Shown in pieces: positions 1-12,959 of a stretch of 64,000 bases of DNA. The DNA lies in NCBI GenBank assembly GCA_905331475.1, contig CAJNYU010004668.1, forward strand, positions 1 through 64,000. The letters are read 5' to 3'. Origin of the DNA: Rotaria socialis (Eukaryota; Rotifera; Eurotatoria; Philodinida; Philodinidae). Under the pieces are notes generated by a model. The model had not been told where the DNA came from and searched no databases. It saw only the letters and a list, made by a program, of their open reading frames with translations. Position numbers and translations under genes: made by a program. The first letter of the stretch is position 1; the number at the start of each line of letters is the position of its first letter.

Positions 1-2680
1 CACATCTTTATCAATAGTAAATGTCGGATAAAGAGACAGAAATTTTCTTAGTTTCAACCAAAATATGGATGATAGTAGTCGTAACATTGAAAAATGCAGA
101 TGGGGTACAAAATGCGTACCTCAGAGGTACAATTTTTTTTGAGGTACAAAAGGCTCAAATGGGGTACGGCTGGCAACCCTGTGTAATACTTTGGTTTTTG
201 AAGACAATGTGAGGGTTCTTTTTCCATTCTAATATTCATTTCTGTGCGTATATGTGAGTGTAAATCAAACTAAGGAAAAAAAGGACGACTCAAAACTGTT
301 ATTATATAGATTTGGCTAATTTCTATTCAATGCTTCAGTTGAATGATTTTTGATTAGGTTATATTATGATTAAAAAGTGTATATAGAAAAAAACGGAAGA
401 TTGATTTGTGAAAACAATCGATTCGAATGTTCCGTAAATCCGCTCGGTATAAGAAAATGTGAAAAAGCTATGGAATCTGTTTTGGCTTGATTCAATTCTG
501 AGTTTTTTTTACTTAGAATATAAACGATTCTAAATGCAAAAATAGAACAGGATTATGATGATCAATTGATTGTTTGATTTGGTAGTAGTAAATTAATGTA
601 TTTATGAGATTTAGTATGAGCTGTGGTCGAGTTAACATAGCAATAGGTCTGGAAGTATTTGGTACATGACAGAAAACCACGAATAACAATAGGTTCATGT
701 TTATCATGCAATATTTTTGACTGGGAAGCCCATGCACGTTATTTTCCAAAATGTAGCTGAAACTCGTTTACTTTGATTCGAAATAACTTTATAGTTCTTA
801 TTATTATCTTTCAATATTACAGTTGGCAGTGGTGATGAACTTTGAATTGATGAATCAGAAATTGAATAATCACTTGAAATCATTTAAATATCAAATAAAA
901 CTGAACAGGTGATGAGAGCATCAGTTGACAATAAGTCACAGACAGAAAGGAAGAGAAAGTAACCAATATGATTCATATATTTGTACAATGGTACACAATC
1001 ATCAATTAGGCGAGCGGTCATCTATTATTTACAGAAAAAAACCGTCAACGAAAAAAAAGATGAACGATTCAAAAAATAACACTATGTACAAGTGGCCAAT
1101 CGCCAAAAGACTGCTAGTCTAATTGTTATAAAGAGAAATACAACCTTAAACAAAATTTTATATCAATCGTATGTGAAACAAATAATCAAATGCTCTTTGA
1201 TCATTTTCGACAGTATGCCAATCTTAAAGAAGAATTTTTACTTCAATTAGCCCCTTTTCTCCTATGTTCGCTTACGTTTAGTGCCTTCTAAAAAATTAAA
1301 CCATGTTCGATGTTCAGTTCTGATAGAGTAGATTTAAAAAATACTCGTTTGAGTTCGAGTTCGGATTGGCTCGAACCGAACCGAACTACAACGGTTCGTT
1401 TTCATTCTCTGTTAATTAATAATCCCTTTTTTCATAACTTACTCTTATAGTTTCTACGATCAGGTACTTATCACACATGTTTATCTAATCAAAGAAGTTG
1501 ATTTTCAAATTTTATATGTTTCTGTTATCACAAGCAAGTTTACAGCATTGTACGATAGGTTACCACTTTCAGTTTTTCAGAGAATGATCAACATAAATAA
1601 CTTTAAAAATAAATGTGGAAACTTCGGATTTCATCCGAGAGTTATGTGTACTGCAAAAAGTGCATGGAACATGTGAGTCATTCTAGAATGTCTGAACACC
1701 AAAATCTTCATGAGAAACTAGGCAATTTGATTTCTGGATGCAGTTTTGTGCATTTTGAGTCGTTTTTCAGGCGATGTTTCATTAGAAAGCTACAATTTAG
1801 TTCAAAACTAATATCAGATTCGGAATCAGCATTAAAAACTGAGTCGATTTATATATGTTGTAAATAATTCCGAGAAAAATTTGTTTTTTGAAAAAAAATC
1901 CCTGTACTCCTACTCAGGGATGGCCTGGTCAAAAATGACAATTTTTTCGATAGCTCAACCATTTCTTGAAGGATCTTTCTCATCTTCGAACTCGACTGAG
2001 ACATTGATGAGGCTGAACTGTGTAGAAAATTTCATCATGATCTAACTCTCCTTTCGAAAGTTATCGTGTAAACGGACGGCCGGACGGACACACTGACCAA
2101 TTCTGGAGTGCACTCACTTTTTCAGTACATAAAACCGAGTATATAAAAGGTTACAAGTAAACTAACTGTTATTACTTAACATGAGTTATCAATCAATATG
2201 ATCTTGACGTCAGCATCTTATGCAAGGAGGAAAAGGCAGATTTGGGATTTTGAAAATTCACTCCCCCCCCCTCCCTTGATCTTATGTAAAACGCCTTGAT
2301 TGCATGAAGATAAACATATGTTAATTTAAAGACTAATATATTCTTGAGTAAATCAAAAGATTATCTTATCCATATGTTGACTGTTATGATTGAGAACAAT
2401 ATTCTCTATCCTTGTCTCCCTTAATCCTAAACTTGAATACATATATTTTATACTTAAAGAAAGTTGCAATACGCCCATAATAGAGTGCTGCTTGTTATTT
2501 ATCTATGAGACTCCTATGATGCACTTTTAGCAGTGTTATCAAGAGAAAAATGTTAACATTAGTTATTTAGTTTATCGTGTTTCATCGATATAAAATAGAT
2601 TACATACAATAGAGAACAAATGTCACAAATAATACTGTAATAACAATATCGAACAACGAAATATCGATAGAAACTGAACA
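1..2680. other. Intergenic region upstream of the SLC13-like gene
   Basis: No open frame here looks like a protein or connects through splice sites. Visible structure: a short palindrome at about 114-128 (GTACCTC, A, GAGGTAC) inside a 100-base stretch rich in GGGGTAC that ends with GGCAACCCTG near 181, which looks like the end of a hAT-type transposon remnant. There is a C-rich patch near 2263-2275 followed by AACGCCTTG, similar to the ends of the small elements at 27.1 and 47.5 kb. The rest is AT-rich sequence in which I see nothing. Confidence 0.5.
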
Positions 2681-5600
2681 ATGACTATAATTTCTCATCG
2701 AATGAAACTAATCAAACAATGGTGGCGCTTGTTGATCATTTTTCTCGCTCCAATTATCCTTCTACCACTTCCACTAATTGTTCAATCAGATGTAAGTCTT
2801 AAATCAATGTAATTCTTAAATACAAAAACATAGTTTGTTTATTTTGTTTTCAATTGTTTTAAGCAAGCACGATGTGCTTATATTGTACTTGTTCTCACGG
2901 TTTACTGGGTGTCTGAAGCGATTCCATATGCAGTGACTTCCATATTACCACTTTCCTTCTTTCCGTTGGCAGGTATCATATCTAGTGATGAAGTAGGATT
3001 GAACTATTTTAAGGTGAGCAATTCTTATCTATCTTTCTTACAAAACCATTTGTTTATTATAATGAATTTTTCTTAGGGAATAACAACATTATTTGTCGGA
3101 AGCATGATGCTAGCTCATGCGATGGAACATGTTCGTTTGCATCGACGACTAGGATTATTTGTTCTTAGCATTGTTGGTTCATCAATTAAATGGTGTGTAC
3201 TAATCTCTTTCGGTCGTTGTATTGAGATAGTTGACTATTATTCACAATAGGAGTATGGCTGGATTGATGGGAGTGACTGCCTTTTTGAGTATGTGGATTA
3301 ATAATTCTGCAGCGACAAGTATCATGATACCTGCAGCGATTGCCATTATTGATGAACTTGAAAATCATCAACAGGGAAGACAAAACCTATCCATAGTCGA
3401 TAAATTGGAAGATCATCAATGGTCAAAAGAGAATGTAGCCATTGAATCAACTGGTAAAACAATTTTTTGTTCTAATTATATAAATAATACATAATCAAAA
3501 TCTTTTTTAAAGATGCTTTTCATAATAAAACATGTATTGACGAGCAATTGAAAGAAATTCACACAATTCAAGAGAATATTCCAATAGATTTAAATGGACA
3601 AGTAATTCAGTGAGTTGAATTTTGAAATAGTTAAGAATAGTTTTATTTTATTGTTTCTAAATTTAAAATAACATGACTACCTTGTATATTTTCTTCATAA
3701 TAAGAATATACCTATACATTTTCTAGTAATCAGCATGATGACTCATCAAATATGGCATTAAAGTATACGCCGATAAATAAAATAGACTATCGACAACTGA
3801 AAACTGGTATGACTAATCGAATTAAATTGAAACTCATATACGTGCCATTATCGATTTCTTTTAAAGCTTTTCTCATTGCTGTGGCCTATAGTGCAGCAAT
3901 TGGTGGCTTAGCAACATTAGTCGGAACTGGCCCAAATATTTTTGTTAAAGGATTTGTTGATGAGTAGGCATTTGTATAATGTTGATTTATGTACTAAAAC
4001 TTATTTAATTATTTTACTTTTTTTTCTTCAAACTAGTTTCTATAGCGAAGGGCCTCATGCATTTGAAATTTCTTTTACAAATTTTCTTCTCTTCGCTTTA
4101 CCTATCGGTGTTATGATGCTCATCATCTGTTGGTTGTGGTTACAACTTTTATATAATCGTAGAGAGTAATACTTTTAAATATATTGAATATAATCTTAAT
4201 AAAATATATCTCATTTAGATTATTACCATGGATAAAAATGGACGCATATGATATAGAATCTCAAAAACATTTAAAATCTGTTCTCAAAGAACAATATAAG
4301 GAACTAGGTCGTCTCAGTTGGGAAGAATATACAATATCAATTTTATTTTTGGCCATGGTTATTCTTTGGGTGACACGTGATTTTTCAACTTATCCTGGAT
4401 GGGAAATTATTTTTCGAAAAGAGTAAACCGAAAAAATTTTGCGACTTTTACCTTATTGATGATTTTAATTGTTATCTAGTTATGTTGCGGATGCTACAGT
4501 TGCAATACTTATCGGTACATTACCACTTATTCTACCAAATAGAAATCCGTTTAGTAGTAAGATAAAGTTTAAAAGACTAAAATTCTTATTTTAAAATTGA
4601 CCCTAGAAAACTGGGAATATCAACCTATCGTTCATTGGGAACAAATATCTAAAAAGTTTCCTTGGGGTGTATTTATGTTACAAGGTGCCGGTTTGGCTAT
4701 TGCTGAAGGATTCAAAGTATATTGCAAAACAAATAAGCTTATTTCTTTCATAGAAATATACTCTTCATTTTAGATATCGAATCTATCGGCTACAATTGCC
4801 ACTTTTCTTCGATTTATTGTGGGAGCTCCTGATATTATTATAATTTTTGTTGTTATTGTATTGAGCGCACTATTCACTGAATTTACCAGTAATCTTGCCT
4901 GTGCCACAATTTTGTTTCCTATACTTGACAGCATTGTAAGACATATTCTTATCTATTATTAACTGGATGTTTTGTGAGTTGTTTCATGGACTCATGTTTA
5001 CAAAAATTCAATAGGCATTCAAACTCAGTAAAAAGAAATATCTCTCTCTCTCTCTATATGTATATATATATATATTGTTTTGGTTTATGCACTATATTTA
5101 TTCGTGACATCCATACATATTTTTGTGATTTTTTGTATCATTTGTGTGAACGCTTACGAAAACAAGAGTCAACAGACAAGACCACGATAACAAACAGAGA
5201 AAGGATGACAAGGAAGAGAAAACGAAAACAAACAACGAAAGTCGAAAATCGAGACAGTGATGACGAAATTAGCGTGCAGTACTGTTCTTCCCTTGTTTAT
5301 TTTTCCGATACCGTATATCTTGACACCGAAGACACCGCGCCGAGGGAAGGGATTGAACCTTTTCATGTCTGATTAATAATCAGATCCATAGAACCACTAC
5401 GTCATCATCGGCTAAAAAAACAATTATACGATATGGATCACTCATTAAAAATTGTACAAGGAAAGTTTTGTAGCAACTAATAGCAGCTTAAAAGATGTAA
5501 TAGTTATGAAATTTTATTTTAACTGGTAGTTCTATAGTTAGTTTTTCTTGATGACCAGATATATAACTAGCTAATACACAAACTGTATTTATTTAGTTTG

Positions 5601-6020
5601 CTAACTAGTTTTTCGTATAATAACATCTCGTTGATTTCAATTTTTTTTAACAGTCTTCCTATTGCATTTTATTTCATAGGCAAAAATAACCGGAATTCAT
5701 GCAGCCCGTTTGATTATACCTTCATGTATGAGCGTCTCGCTCTCATTCATGTTACCCATTGGTAAGTTTTTTTTCTTTCATACAGATTCGAAGCAAGTGT
5801 TTTCTTTATAGCTACGCCGCCTAATGCGATGATATTCTCAAGTGGCAACGTTAGAATTATAGATTTAATTAAGGTCGGATTTGGCATGAAACTGTTTGGT
5901 ATTGTTGTAATTCTTTTTGCATCTGTAACTTTTTTATCACCAATCTTCCGAGTCAATCAATTCATACCACTTCTCAACAGCTCATTAGCACTGAACAACA
6001 GTCTTAATCAAAAACTCTAG
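2681..6020 (+). CDS. SLC13-family (DASS) sodium/carboxylate cotransporter-like protein, 13 exons
   Basis: Multi-pass membrane transporter of the divalent anion:Na+ symporter family, which moves dicarboxylates, citrate or sulfate across the plasma membrane. Exons: 2681-2791, 2864-3013, 3077-3192, 3251-3453, 3513-3609, 3727-3963, 4037-4165, 4219-4422, 4480-4556, 4607-4716, 4774-4935, 5680-5761, 5812-6020. All introns are GT-AG and the spliced frame gives 628 aa, close to the usual 550-630 aa. Family signs: VYWVSEAIPYAVTSILPL in exon 2, FLSMWINNSAATSIMIPAA (about residues 137-154), LATLVGTGPN in exon 6, FTEFTSNLACATI (about 512-524) and a TPPNAM motif near the C-terminus. A charged loop of about 90 aa follows the first signature, as in animal members. 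The two Na+-site motifs read N-N-S (143-145) and S-N-L (517-519) rather than the common SNT. The last large intron (4936-5679) holds TC/TA microsatellite sequence. The family is clear; the substrate cannot be told. Confidence 0.93.
5040..5075. repeat. (TC)n-(TA)n microsatellite
   Basis: A run of TC dinucleotides passes into TA/TG dinucleotides inside the eleventh intron of the SLC13-like gene. Simple sequence, no coding content. Confidence 0.8.
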
Positions 6021-7266
6021 CGAAATAAAAGAAAACAATTATTCTTTTACCTATACTGTGTAACTGTTTATAAATGTGATTAATTTTTAAAATGCATAAT
6101 CTGTTTTAATATTAAAATGTCAAAAAGAGCCAATCAGTATTTTATATATAACGGCAACTTGTCTATCTATCTTGAATCTCTGAAGCAATAACTATTGGCG
6201 ACAATGCCATCACAAAAAAAGATGTGATCTATATCAAAATTTTATTTTTCCTATGAAATCATTTATAAAGTATCAATCACTAGTATACACGTAATTATAT
6301 ATCGACGACAGTGTTGATGTATGAATTAAATTTGTTTTTGCAAATTTTACAAAAACTTTCCGAGTAAAAAAAGATTACATAATTGTATAAAGCTTTTCAT
6401 AACCATTGGAAAATAAAAATAAAAATAATGTATATCATCCATAGATCCTTTTTGTAAGACTTGCCATACTATAAACTAAAAGCGATATGTATCATCGATA
6501 AAATGGATTTTCATATCTTCTTCATCATCTTTTTTCAACATCAGTTCTATCTAATTACAGTTAGCAGGTGAATGAGATCTGTACCATACTCAGGTCTAGA
6601 CATGAGTGAAGATCAGAATAGGTAAGTTTTAAAATAAATTGAATTTAACTTAGACATTAATAGTTTGTTGAATTCTTGAACGATGTAGAAAGTCTTATCT
6701 TATATTAATTAAATTACAGAAGATTTTCAATGACTAGAGTTTGAAAATAGAACTTTTCATAGACATCATTAGTTTTTAATGTTCAATGTCACGTATGAAA
6801 AATGGTGTTTACAAATGTTGATGTTATTTTCCCCATTTGTCACTGGAAGGAAGCAAAAAGAACATATGGAACATTGGAATATTGGAATACGCTGCAATTC
6901 ATCATCTCTTGTATGCTTCACTAAATACAGATCAAACTAATAACTGCATACGATTGTTGTGCTTATTTGACGTCATATACTAACTTTTTTGTTATTCGTT
7001 TCATACGTATCGTGGAGAATAAAACCGGATAGGACATAGTAATGCCATGTATGTATATATTATTTTTCTTTCTGTGGCAGCATAGTTTTTCTGACGCATC
7101 CGACTTATAATAGATGTTGGGGTCGTAGCTTCATCCCCATGCGACGAACGAGAAGAAAATCTATCATATTCTCCGCCATCGTTATTGCTATTATTATTAT
7201 CACACGCAATACCAGCAGTATAGCAAGACATAGGAAGGAACTCGCATCACGCGGTATTTTTCAAAC
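6021..7266. other. Intergenic region between the SLC13-like gene and the small 136-aa gene
   Basis: AATAAA-type signals occur after the SLC13 stop (about 6024 and 6412) and could direct polyadenylation. A sequence at 6602-6621 with an ATG followed by a good donor (AATAG|GTAAGT) could be a 5' exon of the downstream gene, but I cannot find a partner acceptor that keeps a frame, so I do not call it. Confidence 0.45.
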
Positions 7267-7791
7267 ATGCCGGGATCTTCAAGAAAAGTTCGACGCTTAG
7301 AAAAAGAAGCAATTTTACGTGCTAAAGTAAGATATTAATTTTATTTAGATTTTAATTTTAATGGATTGATTAAATTTTACAATAGGACTATGAGTATACA
7401 CGCGGAGAATCCGATCGTTTATTATCGAGTTTAAACATAAATTCTGAAGATGATGACACTGACCGACATCGACGACATATAACGACACGACCAATACGTC
7501 AAATTCAAAAAGAACTAGATTATCCTGTTGAAACACTTGATAAAATAACTGAACGCATACAGCAAGAAGTAAAAAAAAGACAAGGAGCAGCAGTAGCATC
7601 AACATCAACATCAGCAAGTAAGATTTCTCGTTTTAAATTTGAGTGCATACATGTTTTACATTATATTTATAGATCGAAGTTATCAAACATCATCATCATC
7701 ATCATTTGCAAATGATCGAGCTAAAAGCGATAATGTAATTACCGGAAAATACTCAAGCAACAAACAGACGAACGCTAGCAAACCATATTGA
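7267..7791 (+). CDS. Small charged hypothetical protein, 136 aa, 3 exons
   Basis: Exons 7267-7326, 7386-7617 and 7673-7791 join through GT-AG introns of 59 and 55 bp into one frame of 136 codons, starting MPGSSRKVRRLEKEA and ending NASKPY. The N-terminus is basic. The middle has an acidic/histidine-arginine patch (EDDDTDRHRRH), then a likely amphipathic helix (ELDYPVETLDKITERIQQEV), then a serine/threonine-rich tail. I see no signal peptide or membrane segment. I do not recognise the family. The regular helix with hydrophobic spacing could be a coiled coil in a small adaptor-complex subunit, but that is speculation. An 83-base inverted copy of the end of exon 2 lies at 8177-8259. Confidence 0.7.
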
Positions 7792-8176
7792 AGCGTTGGT
7801 TGTCGCAAAAAAAAACTTGCATGAATTAAACTATTATAGTTCTTAAACGTATCTCGATTTTTCTGACACTGTCAATAAGATTATTCTCTCAAAACTTCTA
7901 AAATATATACTATATAATAACCTAATAGAATGTTCATTAGAGAATACGCTGACTAGATTAGTAGATATTATAATGATATCGGTGGAAAAAAAGAAACAGT
8001 GTATTTGATATTGTCTTTCATGCTTAAAAATATAGAATTCTTTTCTTCAAAAAGTCTCTTGATCTTATTATTTTTTTAGTCAGCAATAATTGTTAACAAC
8101 GAGGTTATAGATCGTTCAATGTTTTTGTGGAAATCACTTATATTTTCGAAGAAAATGATGAGTGTAAGTTTAAAAG

Positions 8177-8259
8177 CGAGAAATCTTACTTGCTGATGTT
8201 GATGTTGATGCTACTGCTGCTCCTTGTCTTTTTTTTACTTCTTGCTGTATGCGTTCAGT
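8177..8259 (-). pseudogene. Inverted partial copy of exon 2 of the 7.3 kb gene
   Basis: The reverse complement matches 7548-7630 base for base over 83 positions, covering the last 70 bases of exon 2, the GT donor and about 11 more intron bases. Beyond that the intron sequences part quickly. The copy stops exactly at the N at 8260. It may be the edge of a diverged second gene copy cut off by a contig end, or a mis-assembled fragment. No other exon of the gene is present nearby. Confidence 0.75.
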
Positions 8260-8260
8260 N
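8260..8260. other. Single N: probable scaffold join
   Basis: One ambiguous base immediately after the inverted exon copy. Sequence character and homology change across it, as expected where two contigs were joined. Confidence 0.7.
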
Positions 8261-11200
8261 CCATTACAGACATTAATAAGTTTAAAATTGCGCTAATTAG
8301 GAGCTTGAGTAATTAGGCTGCTATTTCTTCCTTTTTTAATTACAGACACGCGAAAAAAAACAATGCTTACCCATGACAGACCATAGTAGCTAGTCTCTGC
8401 CATTGTTAAATATCCGAGCTAACAATTAATACTCCATTACAGACATAATCAAATAGGCAATGACCTAATTATAGGTTTTGGAGATCAGGGTAGATTTTTC
8501 AGATGAACTATTTTGAATTATTCTAGTAAACCGAAGGGATACATGTGAGTTCCACACTTTAGTCCCAAAAGGGCTGTGCTAGCAAGCTTTTTTATTAAAT
8601 ATATAACGCAATGATTAAGTTAAAAAAGAAAGCAATACCGGTTTTTACAGAAATCTGTAGTTCATACGTTTCACCTGCAATCATATTTCTATTTTTTGAA
8701 TCAAGAGGATATCTCAATATACTATGAAAAATTACAGACTTTTGAAACTGAAATAAAAAAATTCATTTATATGTTCCAAATATTTGAAAAAGTGATGATG
8801 AATCATGTTCGCATCTAGAAAACCGATTAAATCATAGAGAAAGATTATTAACTAAGCAAACATTACTATGTAGGAAAATCTTTTTTCATGTTTATTTTGT
8901 CTTAACCAATAGCATGTTTCTACAAAATAACTGCATCAAATGTTCTGCATTTGATATTCTGTAAGTTTTTTTAGCTAATAGTCTAGTCGAAACTTAGTCT
9001 TGTAAAATGAAAACATGCCCTTCGTATGGATTGGAATTTATAATTGAACTGATATCTGGAAATCTTGATCAAATATTAAATAGTGTCAAAGAAATGTTTA
9101 AAAAAGTTTTCTTTGCCAAATCAGGTATAAGAGTTCAATCTCATCATCATATGCGAAATATGATGCATGTTTGTTTAGTCAACTGTTTTGATGGATAATA
9201 CTCTGTAAGCTCTATCCAGCAGTCGCTACTGTTTCTTCAAAAAACAAAACCATTTAGACTATTATAAAAAGTACACCGACAGATGAGTCGTCCATAGCTT
9301 GACATAGTAATAAACTTACAGTAATACAAGAAAGTAGTCTTATTCGGTAAGTAAGCATGAACATGAAGAATTTAAAAGAGATACGACTTGATTCAAAGAA
9401 TCAGTCTCTTGATATCAAATGAAAAATCAAAATTGATTGTTCTAACTTGTCATTTAGTTCATATTTAACACGATAATTCAGATTTACAAAGTTGACGCAT
9501 CAATCTGTCAGCTATTATTGAGTATTTTTTTGTTTAGTTTTCAAATATTTCATAGACGCATGAAGTAATCTATGCGTATGAACGCATAAAAGGTTACACT
9601 CACATTCTTAATATGATAAGAAGCTGCATATTTACATACATTTTCTCATAATGAATAAACGATCTAGTATTAATTTTTGTCTTGCTTATTTGAACGGCGG
9701 AGCATTAATTGTCTTACTGAATCTTCAAATGTTCATCTATCGTGCTACAATCCAAAACAAACATTGCAACATTTATATAGGGAAAATTTCAATAGATCAG
9801 ACACTGACATATGAATATTGTCAAAAAAAATATAGCTTAGAGTAGAAAACGAGTATGCTTGTTAAGTTGATCAAGTTCTACAGTACTCATTTCCATTAAA
9901 AAAATGAAGGCTAGGAAACAAATGAAAAGCCTATGAAATAAAAATTTTCGAAAATTGAAGATCGGCATATATTCCCAGAAGAAGGTGCTCCAGTCGAAAT
10001 CAAATTAATTATTCCTTAAAAAACTAAATCTTACATTGACTGATATTATTAATTTATTTTTTAGGAAATAAATCAGGTTCTAAAGAAAAGCAAGCATCTG
10101 TTCATCCCGGATTCCTGGAAATCGGAAGTTCATATTTTCGCAGAGTACAAAAATTTAGAAAATTGATACAGCTTCTTTCCATTCATTACTATCTGGGTTA
10201 TATATCTTTTACGAAACCAAAATTGTTTTTGAATGAGTTTAGTATATAAAAAAAAGTAGCAATCGAAGATAAATCTATCTATTGCAGGTACTTTTTCAAG
10301 CTATTGCTTGATAATTGTATGATATTTAATTGTTTATCAAAAAGTATTCCGAAATATTGTTATCAAATTGACGATTCGTGTTTTCTTTTATTACATTCGA
10401 CTTTATAATCAAAACAAAATCGCTAATAATCTATGTAAAAATAAAGAGACAAACTACAAGTAAACCATCGTCGTTCATTGAAGATTTTATATGTAAGTCG
10501 ATGGTGAATCAAAATTTTAGCAGACTTATGTTGGAATTTTTATCGTAGTTCGATAGAGCTCGTCGATTAATCTGTCAAATTATGAGTTTTGATATATTTC
10601 AATAATGTTTTTGTAATGAAATTTAGGAAAGTTAATTAGCTTAGAAGAAAAACAATAACAATGAATGTTAGCTACTGAGTGTTCAAATTTTATTTCTTTT
10701 CGATATGTCTTCTACTGGCCAACAAGATTATTACGTTTTATTATTATTTTTAAAAATTTCGCAGTTAATAAAAGATCATCATATATTTTAATAATCAACG
10801 CGTTTTAACAGATATTAGATCATCAATTGTTAAAATTAGAAGAATGCAAATAATAGATGATTTATAAAAAAATTGTACGAACGCATAATTTTATACATAG
10901 TTTTACAGTTGGATCATTAAAAAAAACATTTAAGATTATTATCAATTGATGATTCATTTAAATATTGATAATCAACGAGCGTGAGTGATCGATTTCATCT
11001 GCTGAATAAATCAAAAACAAAAGACACCAAAACAATTGCAATAGATATGACCTATTTTCAGTATCATATTTTTTTAATTTCAGTTACAACATTTGACTTC
11101 TCGAGTCAGATTCAATATACTTTGTTATATATTCCTTATATACAAGTTTTTAAAAGACAATATGTTTAAAAAAAATAATTCAAACTATACCTATTTTTAA

Positions 11201-12959
11201 TTAAATAACATACACTACTATCAAGCACTGTATCAGCACATAAATACCATAGAAAAACAGTGCTTTGTTGTATTATTGTTATAAATATTGACTTTGACAT
11301 TATTGAATTACTCTCTATATAAAAACAACTGCGATTTTTCTCGTGGATATTATCCTTTTCATATACCAATTGCTTTTTTAAAGTTATTTGCTTATCTTAC
11401 ACTTTTAAATTCTGCTCATGAGAGTTCACACCACATGACCTATATTTCACCTGTATAGTTTTTTTAGAAATCAAATTATTCATATATGTTATACAACATA
11501 TCAGTATTTCAATCTATTCAATAGCGGAACTGGTAATCTGTTAAATAATCGTAGACTTATTATTATTACTCTTCGTTTTAGTCATGTAATATTATTGCGA
11601 AAAATTACGCTGCGTTTGATTAAAAAAAGCAATGATATAGCTTTGCAAATATTAGAATCAATTTAAGATTAGAAAATAAATTATAGGTTTGATAGTTCGA
11701 CAGAAGCAAATAAATATGAAAAGTTTCCGATACGAAATAGATAAAAACAATATTATTCTATAGAAGTCTAGTCAAGAAGAAATCAAAGAAATTTAGTTTG
11801 ACATGAAGGTAGACTCTTCTGCAATATTATTCGTTTTTTTCGTATAGTTTAAATGTAATCTATATGATTAAATGAAAATTTCAATTGTTTTGTAGAAATT
11901 CTTAAATTGATTCGAATATAAAACATTGTATAGTACTATTTATTATTGCAAATTTTCCTTTAAGGAAACATTGATAATAGTATAGCTATGTATTTTTACT
12001 TAGATAGATTTGATTTTCTTCTATAGATGCATGAAAACAATGAGCATTCGTTTGTTTTACTCTGTAATATGCAAAATGCTACATTGTGATGAAGAAAAAG
12101 TACACGATGATTTGTATTTCTATTGTTTCCATCATAATCACATAAAGTAAAAAAAATCCTTCAACGGTCGATCGGTACGTGTAACGAAAGAAAATCACGT
12201 ACATTATTTGTTTCAAGGTTAGAGATAAATGCGTATATACTAACGTTCAGGAGGCAAGAGAAAGATTGATATACTTTTATATCTATGAGTCAATTTTTTC
12301 GTCTCTATCAACTATTTTCTAGTAAAAAAACATATATCAAGAATGATCTACTTGACATAGAAAAATGTCAACGACTATACTTTAAAAGGTAGGTGACAAG
12401 ATGCAACAGCCAAAGCTAATCTTATTGGCATTGATTACCACAACAATATTTCTAAAAATAAATTAACTTATAGTTTTATTAATTCTGATCATTTAAGAAG
12501 AATCATCCAAAAACAAGGAAATTTCTGCTTGATGCATTATCATGTAGCATACAAAGGGGTGCGTCTAACAATTTATTGTATTTCTTTTTTTTTTACAGTT
12601 ATGCTGTGTCTCCTTTTGTATACTTTTGTTAAATCAATAAGGATTGTGTACAGTAGTTATTTTTTTACCTTGAAGTAAAGAATAAACATCACAATTAGCG
12701 AAAACAGAAAACGAGCGAATATGTGTAAGAATGCGAAACGAAAGAAACGAAGAACGATAGAAAAAAACATCGAAATCAACACGGTTTGATTCACATGATG
12801 CATACGTTCTCAACAGTGATACCTATACAATAAAAGACTCAATCGCTCGATACAATGCATTTTGATTTTTTTTGTTATTGACAGATACTATCTATTTTTT
12901 ATCTAACCGTTCTCATTCTCAGATTGTTCAATTATCCTTGACTCATTATCATTAAACAC

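Larger units (their letters stand above)
7792..12959. other. 5.2 kb intergenic region with an assembly gap
   Basis: AT-rich sequence with no spliceable gene model. It contains an 83-base inverted copy of exon 2 of the preceding gene (8177-8259) ending at a single N at 8260. A 12-base direct repeat, CCATTACAGACA, occurs just after the N and again near 8434. Short frames at 9007-9198 and 9651-9845 lack splice partners or recognisable domains. Confidence 0.5.

Noticed and set aside
85-182. hAT-like remnant ending GGCAACCCTG
   Set aside because: Only the right end looks like a terminal repeat; the left end and target duplication could not be fixed, so not annotated as an element.
1613-1867. 84-codon plus-strand frame with C-x-x-C and H-x-x-x-H-like spacing resembling a zinc finger
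   Set aside because: Only one partial finger-like motif, no neighbouring exon and no promoter context; too weak to call.
2200-2300. C-run with CAAGG/CCTTG ends similar to the 47.5 kb element
   Set aside because: Flanking octamers match at only about half of positions, so neither ends nor target duplication are convincing.
4974-5372. 132-codon plus-strand frame with a basic stretch
   Set aside because: It lies inside the last large SLC13 intron and runs across a microsatellite; the Lys/Arg-rich part is low-complexity.
6602-6621. Possible 5' exon (ATG plus good GTAAGT donor)
   Set aside because: No acceptor found that joins it in frame to the 7267 gene, which has its own plausible ATG.
9007-9845. 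Two short plus-strand frames (63-64 codons)
   Set aside because: No splice support, no domains, and base composition typical of the surrounding intergenic DNA.
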